Counted from the first letter of the stretch, positions 1 to 8,052 are shown. The stretch: 64,000 bases of DNA from Methanospirillum hungatei (GCF_019263745.1 NZ_CP077107.1:1426001-1490000); one strand, 5' to 3'. The notes: a model not told the origin generated them from the letters alone. Translations and numbers: made by a program.

Positions 1-438
1 TTGAATGGCTACCATAAGATCTGCTTTTGATATTTGAAGGTCCTGATTTTCCCACCTGTTCCAAATATAATCTTGAATCAGCCGTGATGTTAATGAGTCT
101 CGTAAAATATAATGTATCTGTAACATTTGGAGGAAATCAGAATCCCTTTCTCCTAGCTTAGCTGCAGAACAAATATCTGCTATTACCCACTCAGGTCTGC
201 TTAAATAACGATATTGAATTACTTCCCAGAATCTTTCACGGGTTGTTCTGGCCTTTTGAGGAAACAATATCCCATCGGATGCTTTTTGTCGAACCTCTTT
301 AATAGAAAGTCCTTCATATAATGCTGAAAAAACTAGCCAGTTTTCATGAATTAACGCACCTATCTGGTGTCGTGCACAATGAGGTGTTTCATCACGATAT
401 GGTGATGAGAGTAAATTGTTAGTAATGTTTCGCTCCAA
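1..438 (-). CDS. brxA: BrxA-like (DUF1819) protein, N-terminal part, runs off left edge
   Basis: This reading frame is open for 146 codons from 438 down to base 1 and has no stop, so the gene continues left of the window. The translation has the layout of the DUF1819/BrxA family: a helical segment with GLSIKEVRQKA, then ILFPQKARTTRERFW, then repeated helical segments (LQMLQIHYILRDSLTSRL). BrxA is a small DNA-binding protein of BREX phage-defence systems and is usually the first gene of the operon, which would place brxB, brxC, pglX and pglZ beyond the left edge on this strand. No ATG is near the front; TTG at 438 is the first usual start after an in-frame stop, and no clear ribosome binding site precedes it. 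Family assignment is from memory of the family pattern. Confidence 0.62.
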   Translation of the reverse strand, partial: MERNITNNLLSSPYRDETPHCARHQIGALIHENWLVFSALYEGLSIKEVRQKASDGILFPQKARTTRERFWEVIQYRYLSRPEWVIADICSAAKLGERDSDFLQMLQIHYILRDSLTSRLIQDYIWNRWENQDLQISKADLMVAIQ

Positions 439-549
439 GGTCTTTATTTCTAAAAATATTCTATTATTGCCCTATAAGTTTTGTTATTTGGTAGTTACCT
501 TTTGAAAATCTAATGGGTTTTGTTAATACTACCTGCAAATTCATTTTAT

Positions 550-1170
550 TTATGATGAACTATTAAATAAATCATTACATGCAATCCAGATTGGGAAAAA
601 ATTATCATGTACTCCCATATCCATCCGGAACATCCTTAAAATCCCCCAAGGAGAGGGGTCAAGAATAGTAATCCTGAAGCTGCTTACCTTGTCAGCTATC
701 ATTACATCAATGTTCAGTTCGAGATAACTCCGGATCCGTTCACTCCGATCCATATTGTCAGCTAACTGCGGTAAAGCTGTCACACCCGCTGTAACCTCAG
801 CTGTCAGGTCTGACCAGATGATGTTCATGAGCACTTCAACGGAAATGCAGAGCAAAATGGGTGAGACTCTCATGGGAAGCCTGATACAAAAACCCACCCG
901 GAGAGTGAGCGATATTAAACCAAGGTAGCGATCCCGGTAAAGGTGATGAGGACTCCCCACCCGAACGCCGAGGATGACCCCTGGACTTATTTCCCGGAGG
1001 ACCAGAGGGCCCGAAGATGAGGAGGGTATCAATACAGATCGGCCAGCACCAGACAAGAAGAGGATTAAATCGGCGAGGGCTGCTGATGAATGGAGATTTG
1101 AAAAGGAGAAGACGAAGGAACAGAGGGCGACGACGAGAGTGAGAACTCCGGCTCTTGCCGGGATGAGTGA
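550..1170 (-). pseudogene. Decayed copy A of a membrane-anchored helix-turn-helix gene
   Basis: Minus-strand translation is open from 1170 to 550 but lacks a convincing start. It begins with a hydrophobic stretch (GVLTLVVALCSFVFSF) followed by a second one (SAALADLILFL), then a conserved block containing VTAGVTALPQL and DRSERIRSYLEL. Copy B (1706-2360) matches it at the DNA level across roughly 450 bp. Compared with B, copy A has lost about 23 bases exactly where B encodes a helix-turn-helix (ADIARNIGVTRQTASRHL), and the sequence after that is unrelated. I read both as dead copies of a membrane protein with a C-terminal DNA-binding domain. An alternative is a structured non-coding repeat, because several indels break the frame between copies. 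Confidence 0.45.
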
Positions 1171-1171
1171 T
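724..1171. repeat. Direct repeat, copy 1 (second copy 1882-2329)
   Basis: About 450 bp here match 1882-2329 in the same orientation, by eye at roughly 80 percent. Nearly identical blocks include TAAAGCTGTCACACCCGCTG and CCCACCCGAACGCCGAGGAT. The copies bracket the hicA-hicB pair. They differ by substitutions and short indels, so this is an old duplication, not a recent insertion-sequence pair; no terminal inverted repeats or target duplications were found. Confidence 0.8.
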
Positions 1172-1199
1172 CAAATTAGATAGGAAAAAAGTGTATGGA

Positions 1200-1430
1200 T
1201 TAGGCTTCAATTTGAGGTACTTGAATTCTTCCGATAATGAGATCATTTTCAACGGGGACTGGTTCGTGTTCTTCCATGAGACCTTCGATGTGGAGCTCGA
1301 TTGCCTCCTTGACGTTTATCATTGCTTCCTCTATTGATTCCCCTTGTGAGAAACATCCTGGCAATGTTGGGACTTCAACCCAATATCCTCCTTCTTCAGC
1401 TGGATGAATAATAATGGTATATTCAGTCAT
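1200..1430 (-). CDS. hicB: HicB family antitoxin
   Basis: A 76-residue protein with the HicB fold signature: short strands (YTIIIHPAEEGGYWVEVPTLPGC) then FSQGESIEEAMINVKEAIELHIEGL, which is the partially degraded RNase H-like fold of HicB. HicB binds and silences the HicA mRNA interferase and usually represses the operon. The ATG at 1430 lies one base after the hicA stop; a TTG at 1442 would add four residues and overlap hicA by 11 bases. This short form has no obvious C-terminal ribbon-helix-helix or helix-turn-helix domain, so DNA binding may come from another protein. The gene lies between the two decayed regulator copies. Confidence 0.85.
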   Translation of the reverse strand: MTEYTIIIHPAEEGGYWVEVPTLPGCFSQGESIEEAMINVKEAIELHIEGLMEEHEPVPVENDLIIGRIQVPQIEA

Positions 1431-1431
1431 T

Positions 1432-1656
1432 TCAATCCTCAAGGTAATGTAAATATTCTTCTTCAGTTAGTCCGGCTTTACGGATTGATGCCTTTAGCAA
1501 TCCGGTTTTTATTTCACCAGATATTGGTATAGTTATTAGTTGTCCATTGGGCATTTTAATGTTAATGTGATCCCCTTTGCCCTTTCTGGGTATTCCACCC
1601 GCTTTATAGAAGCCTTTAATTGCTTCTTGGCCTTTCAAACCTTTTAGGTTCTTCAT
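1432..1656 (-). CDS. hicA: HicA family mRNA interferase toxin
   Basis: A 74-residue protein with the HicA double-stranded-RNA-binding-like fold. It contains GGIPRKGKGDHINIKMPNG, where the histidine in GDH is the usual catalytic residue, and then the ITIPISGEIKTGLLKASIRKAGL segment typical of the family. HicA cleaves mRNA when not held by HicB. It is the first gene of a two-gene minus-strand unit, with hicB starting one base after its stop, so translation is coupled. The length is normal and the catalytic histidine is present, so the toxin looks intact. Confidence 0.87.
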   Translation of the reverse strand: MKNLKGLKGQEAIKGFYKAGGIPRKGKGDHINIKMPNGQLITIPISGEIKTGLLKASIRKAGLTEEEYLHYLED

Positions 1657-1705
1657 CTTACTCCTATATTGTGGCGCAATATGTGTTTGATTTTCAAAGT
1701 AGTAC

Positions 1706-2360
1706 TCAAACTGTTATGATTAGTGCGATTATTGCTCGGATATTATTTTCGCCGAATCTGATTATCGTTATCACTCCTCCCCCTGTAACACCCTCATTTT
1801 ACTCAGGTGTCGTGAAGCTGTTTGCCTTGTTACCCCAATATTGCGGGCTATGTCAGCAGCCGCTCTCCGGATGCAGTTCTATTTAACTCCTGATCCGTTC
1901 ACTTCGATCCTCCTTGTCACTGAGCTGCGGTAAAGCTGTCACACCCGCTGTAACCTCAGCTCTCAGGTCTGACCGGATGATGTTCATCAGTACTCCCATA
2001 CTAATGCAGAGCGAAATGGGCGGAACTCTCATGGGTAGCCTGATACAAATACCCACCCGGAGAGTGGGCGATGTTAAATCAGTTACTGATTCCGGTGAAG
2101 GAGATGAGGGCTCCCCACCCGAACGCCGAGGATGACCCCTGGACGTTGGACCGGAGGACCAGAGGGCCCGGAGATGAGGAGGGCATCGATATAGTTCGGC
2201 CAGCTACCCGAGCGAGAATAGGATCAAATCCGCGAGAACTGCTGTTGAGCGAAAGCTCTCAAAGGAGAGGACGAAGGAGCAGAGGGCGACGACAAGGGTG
2301 AGGACTCCGGTAGCAGCCGGGACGCTTGATTCGATTTTTTTGATAGATGGGGTTGGAAGA
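1706..2360 (-). pseudogene. Decayed copy B of a membrane-anchored helix-turn-helix gene
   Basis: Manual minus-strand translation gives, in pieces across several frames, a hydrophobic N-terminal segment (TGVLTLVVALCSFVLSF, VLADLILFSLG), the conserved middle block (IIRSDLRAEVTAGVTALPQL, EDRSERIRS), a recognisable helix-turn-helix (ADIARNIGVTRQTASRHLSKM) and a short hydrophobic tail ending in IRAIIALIITV at a stop near 1706. At least three frame changes and an in-frame stop interrupt it, and no start codon is evident, so it is a pseudogene. It is homologous to copy A and lies directly upstream of hicA on the same strand; its remains end about 50 bases before the hicA start. Confidence 0.45.
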
Positions 2361-2371
2361 TACGCAATTTA

Positions 2372-2991
2372 CACTTTCACCCTGCTTATCTAAAATTCAT
2401 ATACTCCCACTTTATTGAGATAAGTAATGAGAGATCGGAACAATCCGCTCAAGAATTTCCCCCCCAATGCCTTCACCATCACCCAGACCTCCCACGAAGA
2501 GTTTCACAAAGAACTAGCCGATATCCCTTCCCGATACCCAACCGGACAAATCACCTATATCAATAACCATAATTTCATCCCTCTTCTGATGATTAACGAG
2601 GAGGATCAGGACCGGTTTGTTCATTTGCAGATTGGGAGTCTCCCTGAACTTCTCACCTACATCGAATTCGATATTTCTTCACTTCTCATAATGGAACATT
2701 ATCACTCCTGGTATACCTGACTGCATGGATGAACTCTTGAATTTCAATACGGTGTGTAGAAAACGGGCATTATTGGGAGGTTCTGTTCTTTATATTACCG
2801 TTGTTATGGATCGGAGGCTTCTCAAACTCGATGGGAAGGCAGATTACTTCTTTCAGTTAGGGAAGATACCCCTCCGGGGGAAGGCCTTGGCAATAAAAGA
2901 GCAGACCTATCTCGATAAACTACCTGAGTATCCTCCGGTAGTAATGGAAAAAGCACAGGTTTATGGACAGACCAGTTTTCGAGATTGGTGA
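2372..2991. repeat. Dispersed gene repeat, copy 1 (second copy 6550-7174)
   Basis: The two frameshifted copies of an unknown gene share not only coding sequence but also about 50 bases upstream, including ACTTTCACCC and AAAATTCATATACT just before the ATG. The shared leader carries an AT-rich box that could be a TATA element, so the duplicated unit includes its own promoter region. Confidence 0.7.
2427..2991 (+). pseudogene. Unknown 188-codon family, copy 1, broken by frameshift
   Basis: The reading frame starts MRDRNNPLKNFPPNAF and stops at 2718-2720; a second frame resumes with KRALLGGSVLYITVVMDRRLLKLDG and ends at 2991. Aligned with the paralogue at 6609-7174, these are halves of one protein of about 188 residues, and the break near 2710-2720 is a small indel. 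Conserved features are a basic start, HITYINNH-like and EEDR-like segments and a C-terminus rich in basic and aromatic residues (YGQTSFRDW). I recognise no domain and suggest no function. It has the same leader as the second copy and is followed by the AlbA_2-type regulator. Confidence 0.7.
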
Positions 2992-3142
2992 AATTCTTGA
3001 TGAACTAAAATGGTTGTATCATGAATTGATAGTAAGCTTGCCGTACTCGATATGAATAGACGGGAACCCAGGCATTATGAATAGTCAGTTTTTTGCAATA
3101 TTCTAATGGTATCAACAAGATACATATAGACAGACAAAGACG

Positions 3143-4864
3143 ATGCCCATTCCAACAAACGATGATATCCTTCAATTATTGGACCAATTGGACCATGCTA
3201 TTGCTGATAATCTAGAATCTGAAACCCTGGATTTTAAACCGTGGAACGATTCTAAAAACGACATGAAGGTCGCTATCGAATACGCTGTGTGCTTTTCAAA
3301 TGCGGATGGTGGGGTTGTTGTTTTTGGTGTTTCCGACAAAACCCTTGGGCGTTCGAATGCGATTCATGGTGTTAAAGCATATACTCTTGACACATGGAGA
3401 AGGGGGATTTTTGATGGAACTACTCCTCATATCCATGCTGAAGTGGAAGAACTAACAGTTCCCGAAGGTACTGGGCAACTTCTCATCGTCAGAATCCCAA
3501 AAGGGGACAATCCACCTTATGGAACTACGCAGGGATTGTTTAAACAGCGGGTTGGAAAAAACTGTATGCCCATGGACCCTGCTGTATTTGCCTCATCAAG
3601 AGTTTCAACCGGAGCAGTAGACTGGAGTGGGCAGCCGGTCCATGGTATTACCTTTGAAGATCTTGATTCATTCGAAATTGCAAGAGCTCGGGCAATATTA
3701 CGAAGCAAAAACCCAGAGTCCGAACTTCTTAAAATGAGTGATGAACCATTTTTGAGAGGCTTGGAGGCTATTCGAGGGAATAATGTAACTAATACCGGAC
3801 TCCTTCTATTCGGAAAATCAGACATCATCTCTGCCCTCTGTCCGCAAAATCAGGTCCATTATGTCCACCAGCCATCAGAAACCAAAGTAGCTCGCAATGA
3901 TCTATGGAGAATTGGGCTTCTTCAGATTATTGAAAAGATAGAAAACATCTTTTCAAGCCCAACCAATCCAGAAGAGGAGATCCAGGTTGGCTTATTTAAC
4001 CTCAGAATCCCTGCATTTCCTCTTGATGTGGTCCGTGAAGTAGTGCTTAATGCGGTAACACACCGTGATTATACGAATCCTGGAGAAGTGCTGATCCGGC
4101 ATGCTTCTCAGGAACTGGTAGTCACCAGTCCAGGAGGTTTTATTGGGGGAATTACACTCCAGAATATCCTTCGTCATGAATCGGCCCCTCGTAACCGGAC
4201 TTTGGCCAACGCTTTTCTTAAACTGAGACTCGTTGAGTCAGCAGGAACAGGAAGGCGTAAGATATTCATACCAATGCTTGAATATGGGAAACGAATGCCT
4301 CATTACGAGGCGGATAGTTCCCACGTAACCCTTCACATCTTCGATGGAAGTTTCGACCATGTAATGGCAAGTCTTATTGCCAGATGGCATAGGGAGGGAA
4401 AAGATATCGGGCTAGATGAGTTGATTGTCTTGACCCATCTTAAAGATCACCGGTTTATCAGCACTGATGATGTTTCAAACATCCTCCAATTAGATCGGAA
4501 TATGGGCATTGCAGCCCTAGATAAGATGAGTCATCCGAAGCGAGGAATTCTTGAAAGAAAGGGACACACAAAAACAGCAACATATTACCTTGCAAAACCC
4601 ATTGCAAAAGAGCTAATTGGAAAGGTTGCATATTCAAAGTCAAAGGGAATTGACCCTATAAGATACCCAGAAATGGTTAGGGATTATCTTCAGTCTCATG
4701 GAGTGATCACAAATAAAGAATGTCGTCAATTACTGGATCTTGGAGATAGTGACTCTGCCCAGGTAGAGGCATCACGACACCTGAAAAAATGGTCCGGAGA
4801 TGATGGTTTTCTTGTTGCTGAAGGGAAGGGTTCTCAAAGAAAATATAGACTCAAGGGTTCTTAA
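3143..4864 (+). CDS. AlbA_2/Schlafen-domain ATP-binding transcriptional regulator
   Basis: A 573-residue protein. Residues about 25-140 form an AlbA_2 (Schlafen-type) domain, with LDFKPWND near the start and the signature FSNADGGVVVFGV at 51-63. Residues about 285-400 match the associated GHKL-like ATP-binding domain: NAVTHRDY at 303-310, TSPGG at 328-332, SAGTG at 366-370. The last 170 residues look like two winged helices (one around 425-485, one around 505-573). The family is annotated as putative regulators or ATP-dependent helicase-related proteins and is frequent in defence islands. Its stop codon lies inside the first of four GTTCTTAAC-type boxes, which may be its own or a neighbour's operator. 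No partner gene follows. Confidence 0.8.
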   Translation: MPIPTNDDILQLLDQLDHAIADNLESETLDFKPWNDSKNDMKVAIEYAVCFSNADGGVVVFGVSDKTLGRSNAIHGVKAYTLDTWRRGIFDGTTPHIHAEVEELTVPEGTGQLLIVRIPKGDNPPYGTTQGLFKQRVGKNCMPMDPAVFASSRVSTGAVDWSGQPVHGITFEDLDSFEIARARAILRSKNPESELLKMSDEPFLRGLEAIRGNNVTNTGLLLFGKSDIISALCPQNQVHYVHQPSETKVARNDLWRIGLLQIIEKIENIFSSPTNPEEEIQVGLFNLRIPAFPLDVVREVVLNAVTHRDYTNPGEVLIRHASQELVVTSPGGFIGGITLQNILRHESAPRNRTLANAFLKLRLVESAGTGRRKIFIPMLEYGKRMPHYEADSSHVTLHIFDGSFDHVMASLIARWHREGKDIGLDELIVLTHLKDHRFISTDDVSNILQLDRNMGIAALDKMSHPKRGILERKGHTKTATYYLAKPIAKELIGKVAYSKSKGIDPIRYPEMVRDYLQSHGVITNKECRQLLDLGDSDSAQVEASRHLKKWSGDDGFLVAEGKGSQRKYRLKGS

Positions 4865-4985
4865 CAGAGTTCTTAACACTGTTAAGAACATCAAGAAGAA
4901 AAGTTCAATGATAGCTGCTTCTTTCAGAATAAAACCTATTTTTTTATTTTTTTCCTTCTTATCAAGATCTTACATTGTTAAGAAC
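4857..4985. promoter_or_regulatory. Cluster of GTTCTTAAC / GTTAAGAAC boxes, with perfect hairpin
   Basis: GTTCTTAAC occurs at 4857-4865 and 4869-4877, and its reverse complement GTTAAGAAC at 4881-4889 and 4977-4985. The second and third form a 9-bp stem with a 3-base loop. The first contains the TAA stop of the AlbA_2-type gene. This could be an operator array, a transcription-termination hairpin, or both. The stretch 4865-5208 holds nothing else I can support as a gene. Confidence 0.5.
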
Positions 4986-5208
4986 TCCAGGAAGATTACT
5001 CACCATCTGATGATGTTTGTATTGCTTCTGAGTGTGTATCAAAATAGTGAGATAACTAACCTATATCGCATGTTAAAGGATTAATCGGCCAGAATCAGGG
5101 GTTAAGTATTCAGTTCAGGCAGGATATCTTTGTTTGATCCTTTACGATACTCTTCGGAATCAGAAAGGAAAGGTAGCAGGACAATAATAACGAGGAGGAA
5201 AAAATAGG

Positions 5209-5471
5209 ATTATATCTGGGGCGTTGTCATCAGCCAGGTGGTACTGTTCGAATAACTATACCGCTCAATCTTAAACTCCGGACAGATCTCCGACAGTAAA
5301 GCCATATTGGTACCCACTTCTTTTGAAGATAACCCGGTATCCTTAGCGATATACTTCGACATAGAAGTTTGAACCGGGCTTCATCTGGGTCTTCAGGTAG
5401 TCTATCAAACAAATCTGATTTTCATTGTATGTTGTGGTAAATTTACTTTGTAATAGCATGTCTATCTCCAT
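5209..5471 (-). pseudogene. DUF7123-like small winged-helix protein, one frameshift
   Basis: Translation from ATG 5471 gives an N-terminal part ending in IDYLKTQMKPGSNFY. One base-shift later, the next frame reads SKYIAKDTGLSSKEVGTNM and continues to IERYSYSNSTTWL before stopping at 5209. Together they match the small archaeal winged-helix family known best from haloarchaea (DUF7123: KYIAE..LS.KEIG...L...IEKWSYS..TTW). The open length from start to stop is 263 bases, not a multiple of three, which shows the frameshift directly. It is either a sequencing error or a dead gene; the family is thought to bind DNA but has no proven role. Confidence 0.6.
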
Positions 5472-6222
5472 AAGTACTGAATTTTGCTGAATGAATTGTA
5501 GGAGGAAATCCGGTCTGGTGTAGACCGGGTGAAGTTCGTTCTGGTCAGGAGGAAAGAGTCGGAGGACATGAAACTCTCTCCTGACCGGGGGAGTTCCCTT
5601 TACGGGATGAGTTGGATACAACAGAGCAGAGGACATGTTGAACACTACTCACCGACAGAGATCCTGTCAGTCATCCTGGAGTTACTTCCAGGATTTTTCG
5701 CAGGTCTTCTTATGTGACATACAAGTGTTGTTCGAAACAGGTTAAAAGACAAATAGCCCAAACCGATGGAAAACAGTCTGAAACGCCTCTTCGTTTACAT
5801 ATTGCGATTTTTTGAGAACCACATTCTCCCTTCAAACCCTTTGATGAACGAAGGATTATTCATCGGTTGCATCTGGTTTATCAGTTACATATGGAGATGG
5901 AAAATGTACATGATATGCGGGTGAAATTTTGAAATCTATTTTGTTTCAGGAGTTGCAACCGGTTGCAACATTCTTTTTTGGTGGAGTAATTTTCACATTT
6001 CTAGCATGGGAGTGTGAGGATTTTTTCTCATCGCGGAAAGGCAATGACCCAGTCTTACATTACAAGCACTCGGATGTGATGTCCCAGTTGTGTTCATTAC
6101 GATGATTTATTTGAGAAACAGGTAATTCAATTTGGGCATACCTACTTGAACTGGCGAAAAGGGCTTGTTAATGTTTACTAAGGAGGAAATTTATAATAAT
6201 TCCTGTTAATGATAAGAACTAT
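5472..6222. other. Gene-free stretch with two inverted repeats
   Basis: No credible coding sequence was found. It contains a hairpin at 5510-5528 (CCGGTCT and AGACCGG, 5-base loop) and a perfect 18-bp palindrome at 5952-5969. A GGAGG-type site at 6181-6185 lies well before the antitoxin start at 6223. Short open frames are poor in composition and are not reported. Confidence 0.5.
5952..5969. promoter_or_regulatory. Perfect 18-bp palindrome GTTGCAACCGGTTGCAAC
   Basis: The sequence equals its own reverse complement over all 18 bases and stands in a gene-free region about 250 bp upstream of the antitoxin at 6223. A related half-site GGTTGCATC occurs near 5863. The size and symmetry fit the binding site of a dimeric regulator, but no bound protein can be named. 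Confidence 0.45.
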
Positions 6223-6396
6223 ATGGCTAAGGTTGTATCAGAGAATAATGAAGTCTTATTTCTTCTCCAAAAAATCGAGAGCATCATTGATACCCGGCTA
6301 ATCGGAGAGGTTGAACCTCTTGATGATGAAATCGAGTTAATTGGTGAATATCAGAAAAGAAAAAGCGAAGGTACTCTTGAGCTTCATGAAATATAG
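6223..6396 (+). CDS. Small RelB-like antitoxin
   Basis: A 57-residue acidic protein (MAKVVSENNEVLFLLQKIE, then EVEPLDDEIELIGEYQKRK) placed directly before a RelE-type toxin start with an 11-base overlap. Size, charge and position fit an antitoxin whose C-terminal helix wraps its toxin. The neighbouring toxin gene is truncated, so this antitoxin is probably an orphan. Start ATG 6223 is the only ATG in frame. Confidence 0.6.
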   Translation: MAKVVSENNEVLFLLQKIESIIDTRLIGEVEPLDDEIELIGEYQKRKSEGTLELHEI

Positions 6397-6505
6397 AATA
6401 CTCCTTGATACGCATGCCTTCCGGGATTTTCAGGATATTCCCGAACCAGATCATACATCAATAAAGGAAAAGTTAGGGCGATTAAAAGAAGGTTTTCTCG
6501 ATTAA
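6386..6505 (+). pseudogene. Truncated RelE/ParE family toxin
   Basis: Only 39 codons remain: MKYRILLDTHAFRDFQDIP followed by EPDHTSIKEKLGRLKEGF and a stop. This is the N-terminal strand and helical hairpin of RelE-type toxins, which are normally 85-95 residues; the sheet carrying the catalytic basic residues is absent. About 45 bases further on begins the leader shared by the two dispersed unknown-gene copies, so arrival of that unit may have replaced the 3' end. It overlaps the antitoxin by 11 bases. Confidence 0.6.
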
Positions 6506-6608
6506 TACCTCTATGTTTTTCCCACCAGGTATAAATCCAAAAACCGCTTCTTTCACTTTCACCCGGTTTATCAAAAATTCATATACTGTTGGTCCCAATG
6601 TTGAGTAA

Positions 6609-7174
6609 ATGAAGGATAGAAACAATCCTCTCAAGATTTTTCCACAGAATGCATTCACTTTTATCCAGGGATCTCATACTCTCTTTCGTAAAGAACTGTC
6701 AAATCTCCCATCCCGATATAAGACCGGGCACATAACATATATCAATAATCATCAATACGTTCCGCTTCTGAAGATCCGGGAGGAGGATCGTTACCGATAT
6801 ACTCACCTCCAGATCAATAATCTTCCCGAATTACTGATGACCATAGAGAACAATACATCGGCTGTTCTCATCATCGAACATCATCTTTCATGGTTCAAAC
6901 CCGATTGTCCGGATGAACAAAAAAGTCTCAATTCCGTCTTCAGGAAACGGGCTTTGCATGGTGGCCCAGTTGTGCATATTACCGTGATTATGGACCGGGG
7001 GCTACTTGAACTGGATGGTCAGGCAGATTTTTTTTTCAGATAGTGAAGAATCCTCTCAAGGGAAAAGCCCTGACACTCAAAGAACAGGTGTATCTTGATC
7101 AGATCCCGGATTCTCCTCCAGGTGTATACGGGAAAGCGAAAATGTATGGGCAGACGAATTGGAAGGAGTGGTGA
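6609..7174 (+). pseudogene. Unknown 188-codon family, copy 2, frameshift in T tract
   Basis: The frame starts MKDRNNPLKIFPQNAF and stops after DGQADFFFR inside a run of nine T. Shifting one base at the run gives continuation IVKNPLKGKALTLKEQ to YGQTNWKEW and a stop at 7172-7174, matching the C-terminus of copy 1. So this copy is intact except for the homopolymer slip, and it could be a sequencing error, a switchable locus or a pseudogene. The restored protein is about 188 residues. I recognise no domain. The leader from about 6550 matches that of copy 1. Confidence 0.7.
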
Positions 7175-7566
7175 ATAGAAGTATTGAATCCAGGAGGATT
7201 GTGAAGATAATTGAGACTGTAGGCGGCTTTGTTTGGGGTAGTTGACTGAGTCGGATGGTGAGGTAACGATTACAGAGGTGAGATATGAAAATTCAAATTC
7301 ATACTTAACATTGTAACCTGGTAAAAATTCGGACTGATGGTTATTCGGTTTTTTGCTAAGGATTGATGTAACCTCTATTCCCGCGAACTCATGACGATAT
7401 CATTATAATTCATCATTCAATCAGGATAAACAGAACTTTCCTATCAACCCTGAATTGTAATATTCTCGATTTACCTCCAACAGGCCCATTGAAATCAAAA
7501 AAATCCATATAATAATTGATGGCCAGAAACCATTTAATTCCTATGATAGCACAGATGTTGGATTAA
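7175..7566. other. Gene-poor stretch with a possible 5' gene stump
   Basis: No full gene. At 7201-7245 a GTG start with a good GGAGG site (7193-7197) opens a 14-residue frame KIIETVGGFVWGS; the motif resembles the N-terminus of AgcS-type alanine/glycine:cation symporters, so this may be a stump of such a gene. The rest is AT-rich and shows nothing else I can support. Confidence 0.25.
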
Positions 7567-8052
7567 ATGTTGCAGAATATTACAATATCACCAATGAATC
7601 CGGGTAATTTCAATGAAGCGAAAAGAATGATGGAGATATCTTTTGCCGCTTCTATGCACGATTTTCCGGATAATTATGGAGCAAATCATGATCCCGAAGA
7701 CCTTCCATCAATAGATGGAATACTTGAAAAAACAGAAGAAACTCCATTAGTTTTTTATCAAGATAAGAAGATGGTTGGAGGGGCTGTATTAACGATTAAG
7801 GATGATAATCACAACATTTTAAGCCTTTTATTTGTCGATTCTGATTATCTTGACAGAGGTATCGGTTATAGAGCATGGTTGGAAATTGAAAAAAGATATC
7901 CACAAACAAAGACATGGACAACAATAACACCACCTGTTTTGATGAGAAATGTGTATTTTTATGTAAACAAATGTGGTTTTCAGATGATTAGAGTAGAGGA
8001 TCCCAAAAGTGATGAACCAATGTTTGTGTTTCAAAAAGTTATGACAAAATAA
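7567..8052 (+). CDS. GNAT family N-acetyltransferase
   Basis: A 161-residue protein with a GNAT layout: ISPMNPGNFNEAKRMMEISF at the start, a central strand pair around VGGAVLTI and LSLLFVDSDYLDRGIG (the V-x-x-x-x-R-G-x-G region where acetyl-CoA binds), and YFYVNKCGFQMIR near the end, the usual strand-helix-strand of the fold. The substrate cannot be read from sequence. It stands alone; a perfect hairpin at 8255-8279 lies between it and the convergent gene at 8335. Confidence 0.8.
   Translation: MLQNITISPMNPGNFNEAKRMMEISFAASMHDFPDNYGANHDPEDLPSIDGILEKTEETPLVFYQDKKMVGGAVLTIKDDNHNILSLLFVDSDYLDRGIGYRAWLEIEKRYPQTKTWTTITPPVLMRNVYFYVNKCGFQMIRVEDPKSDEPMFVFQKVMTK

Noticed and set aside
836-1252. Open frame of 138 codons on the minus strand, overlapping hicB
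   Set aside because: It runs through the decayed repeat and the hicB end, has shadow-like composition, and the better-supported frame in this region is the one containing VTAGVTALPQL.
5529-5717. 62-codon plus-strand frame with a hydrophobic end
   Set aside because: It overlaps a hairpin and the upstream side of the winged-helix remnant, has no ribosome site, and shows no recognisable pattern.
7201-7245. A short AgcS-like stump with a good ribosome site
   Set aside because: Fourteen residues are too few to assign; kept only as a remark on the gene-poor stretch.
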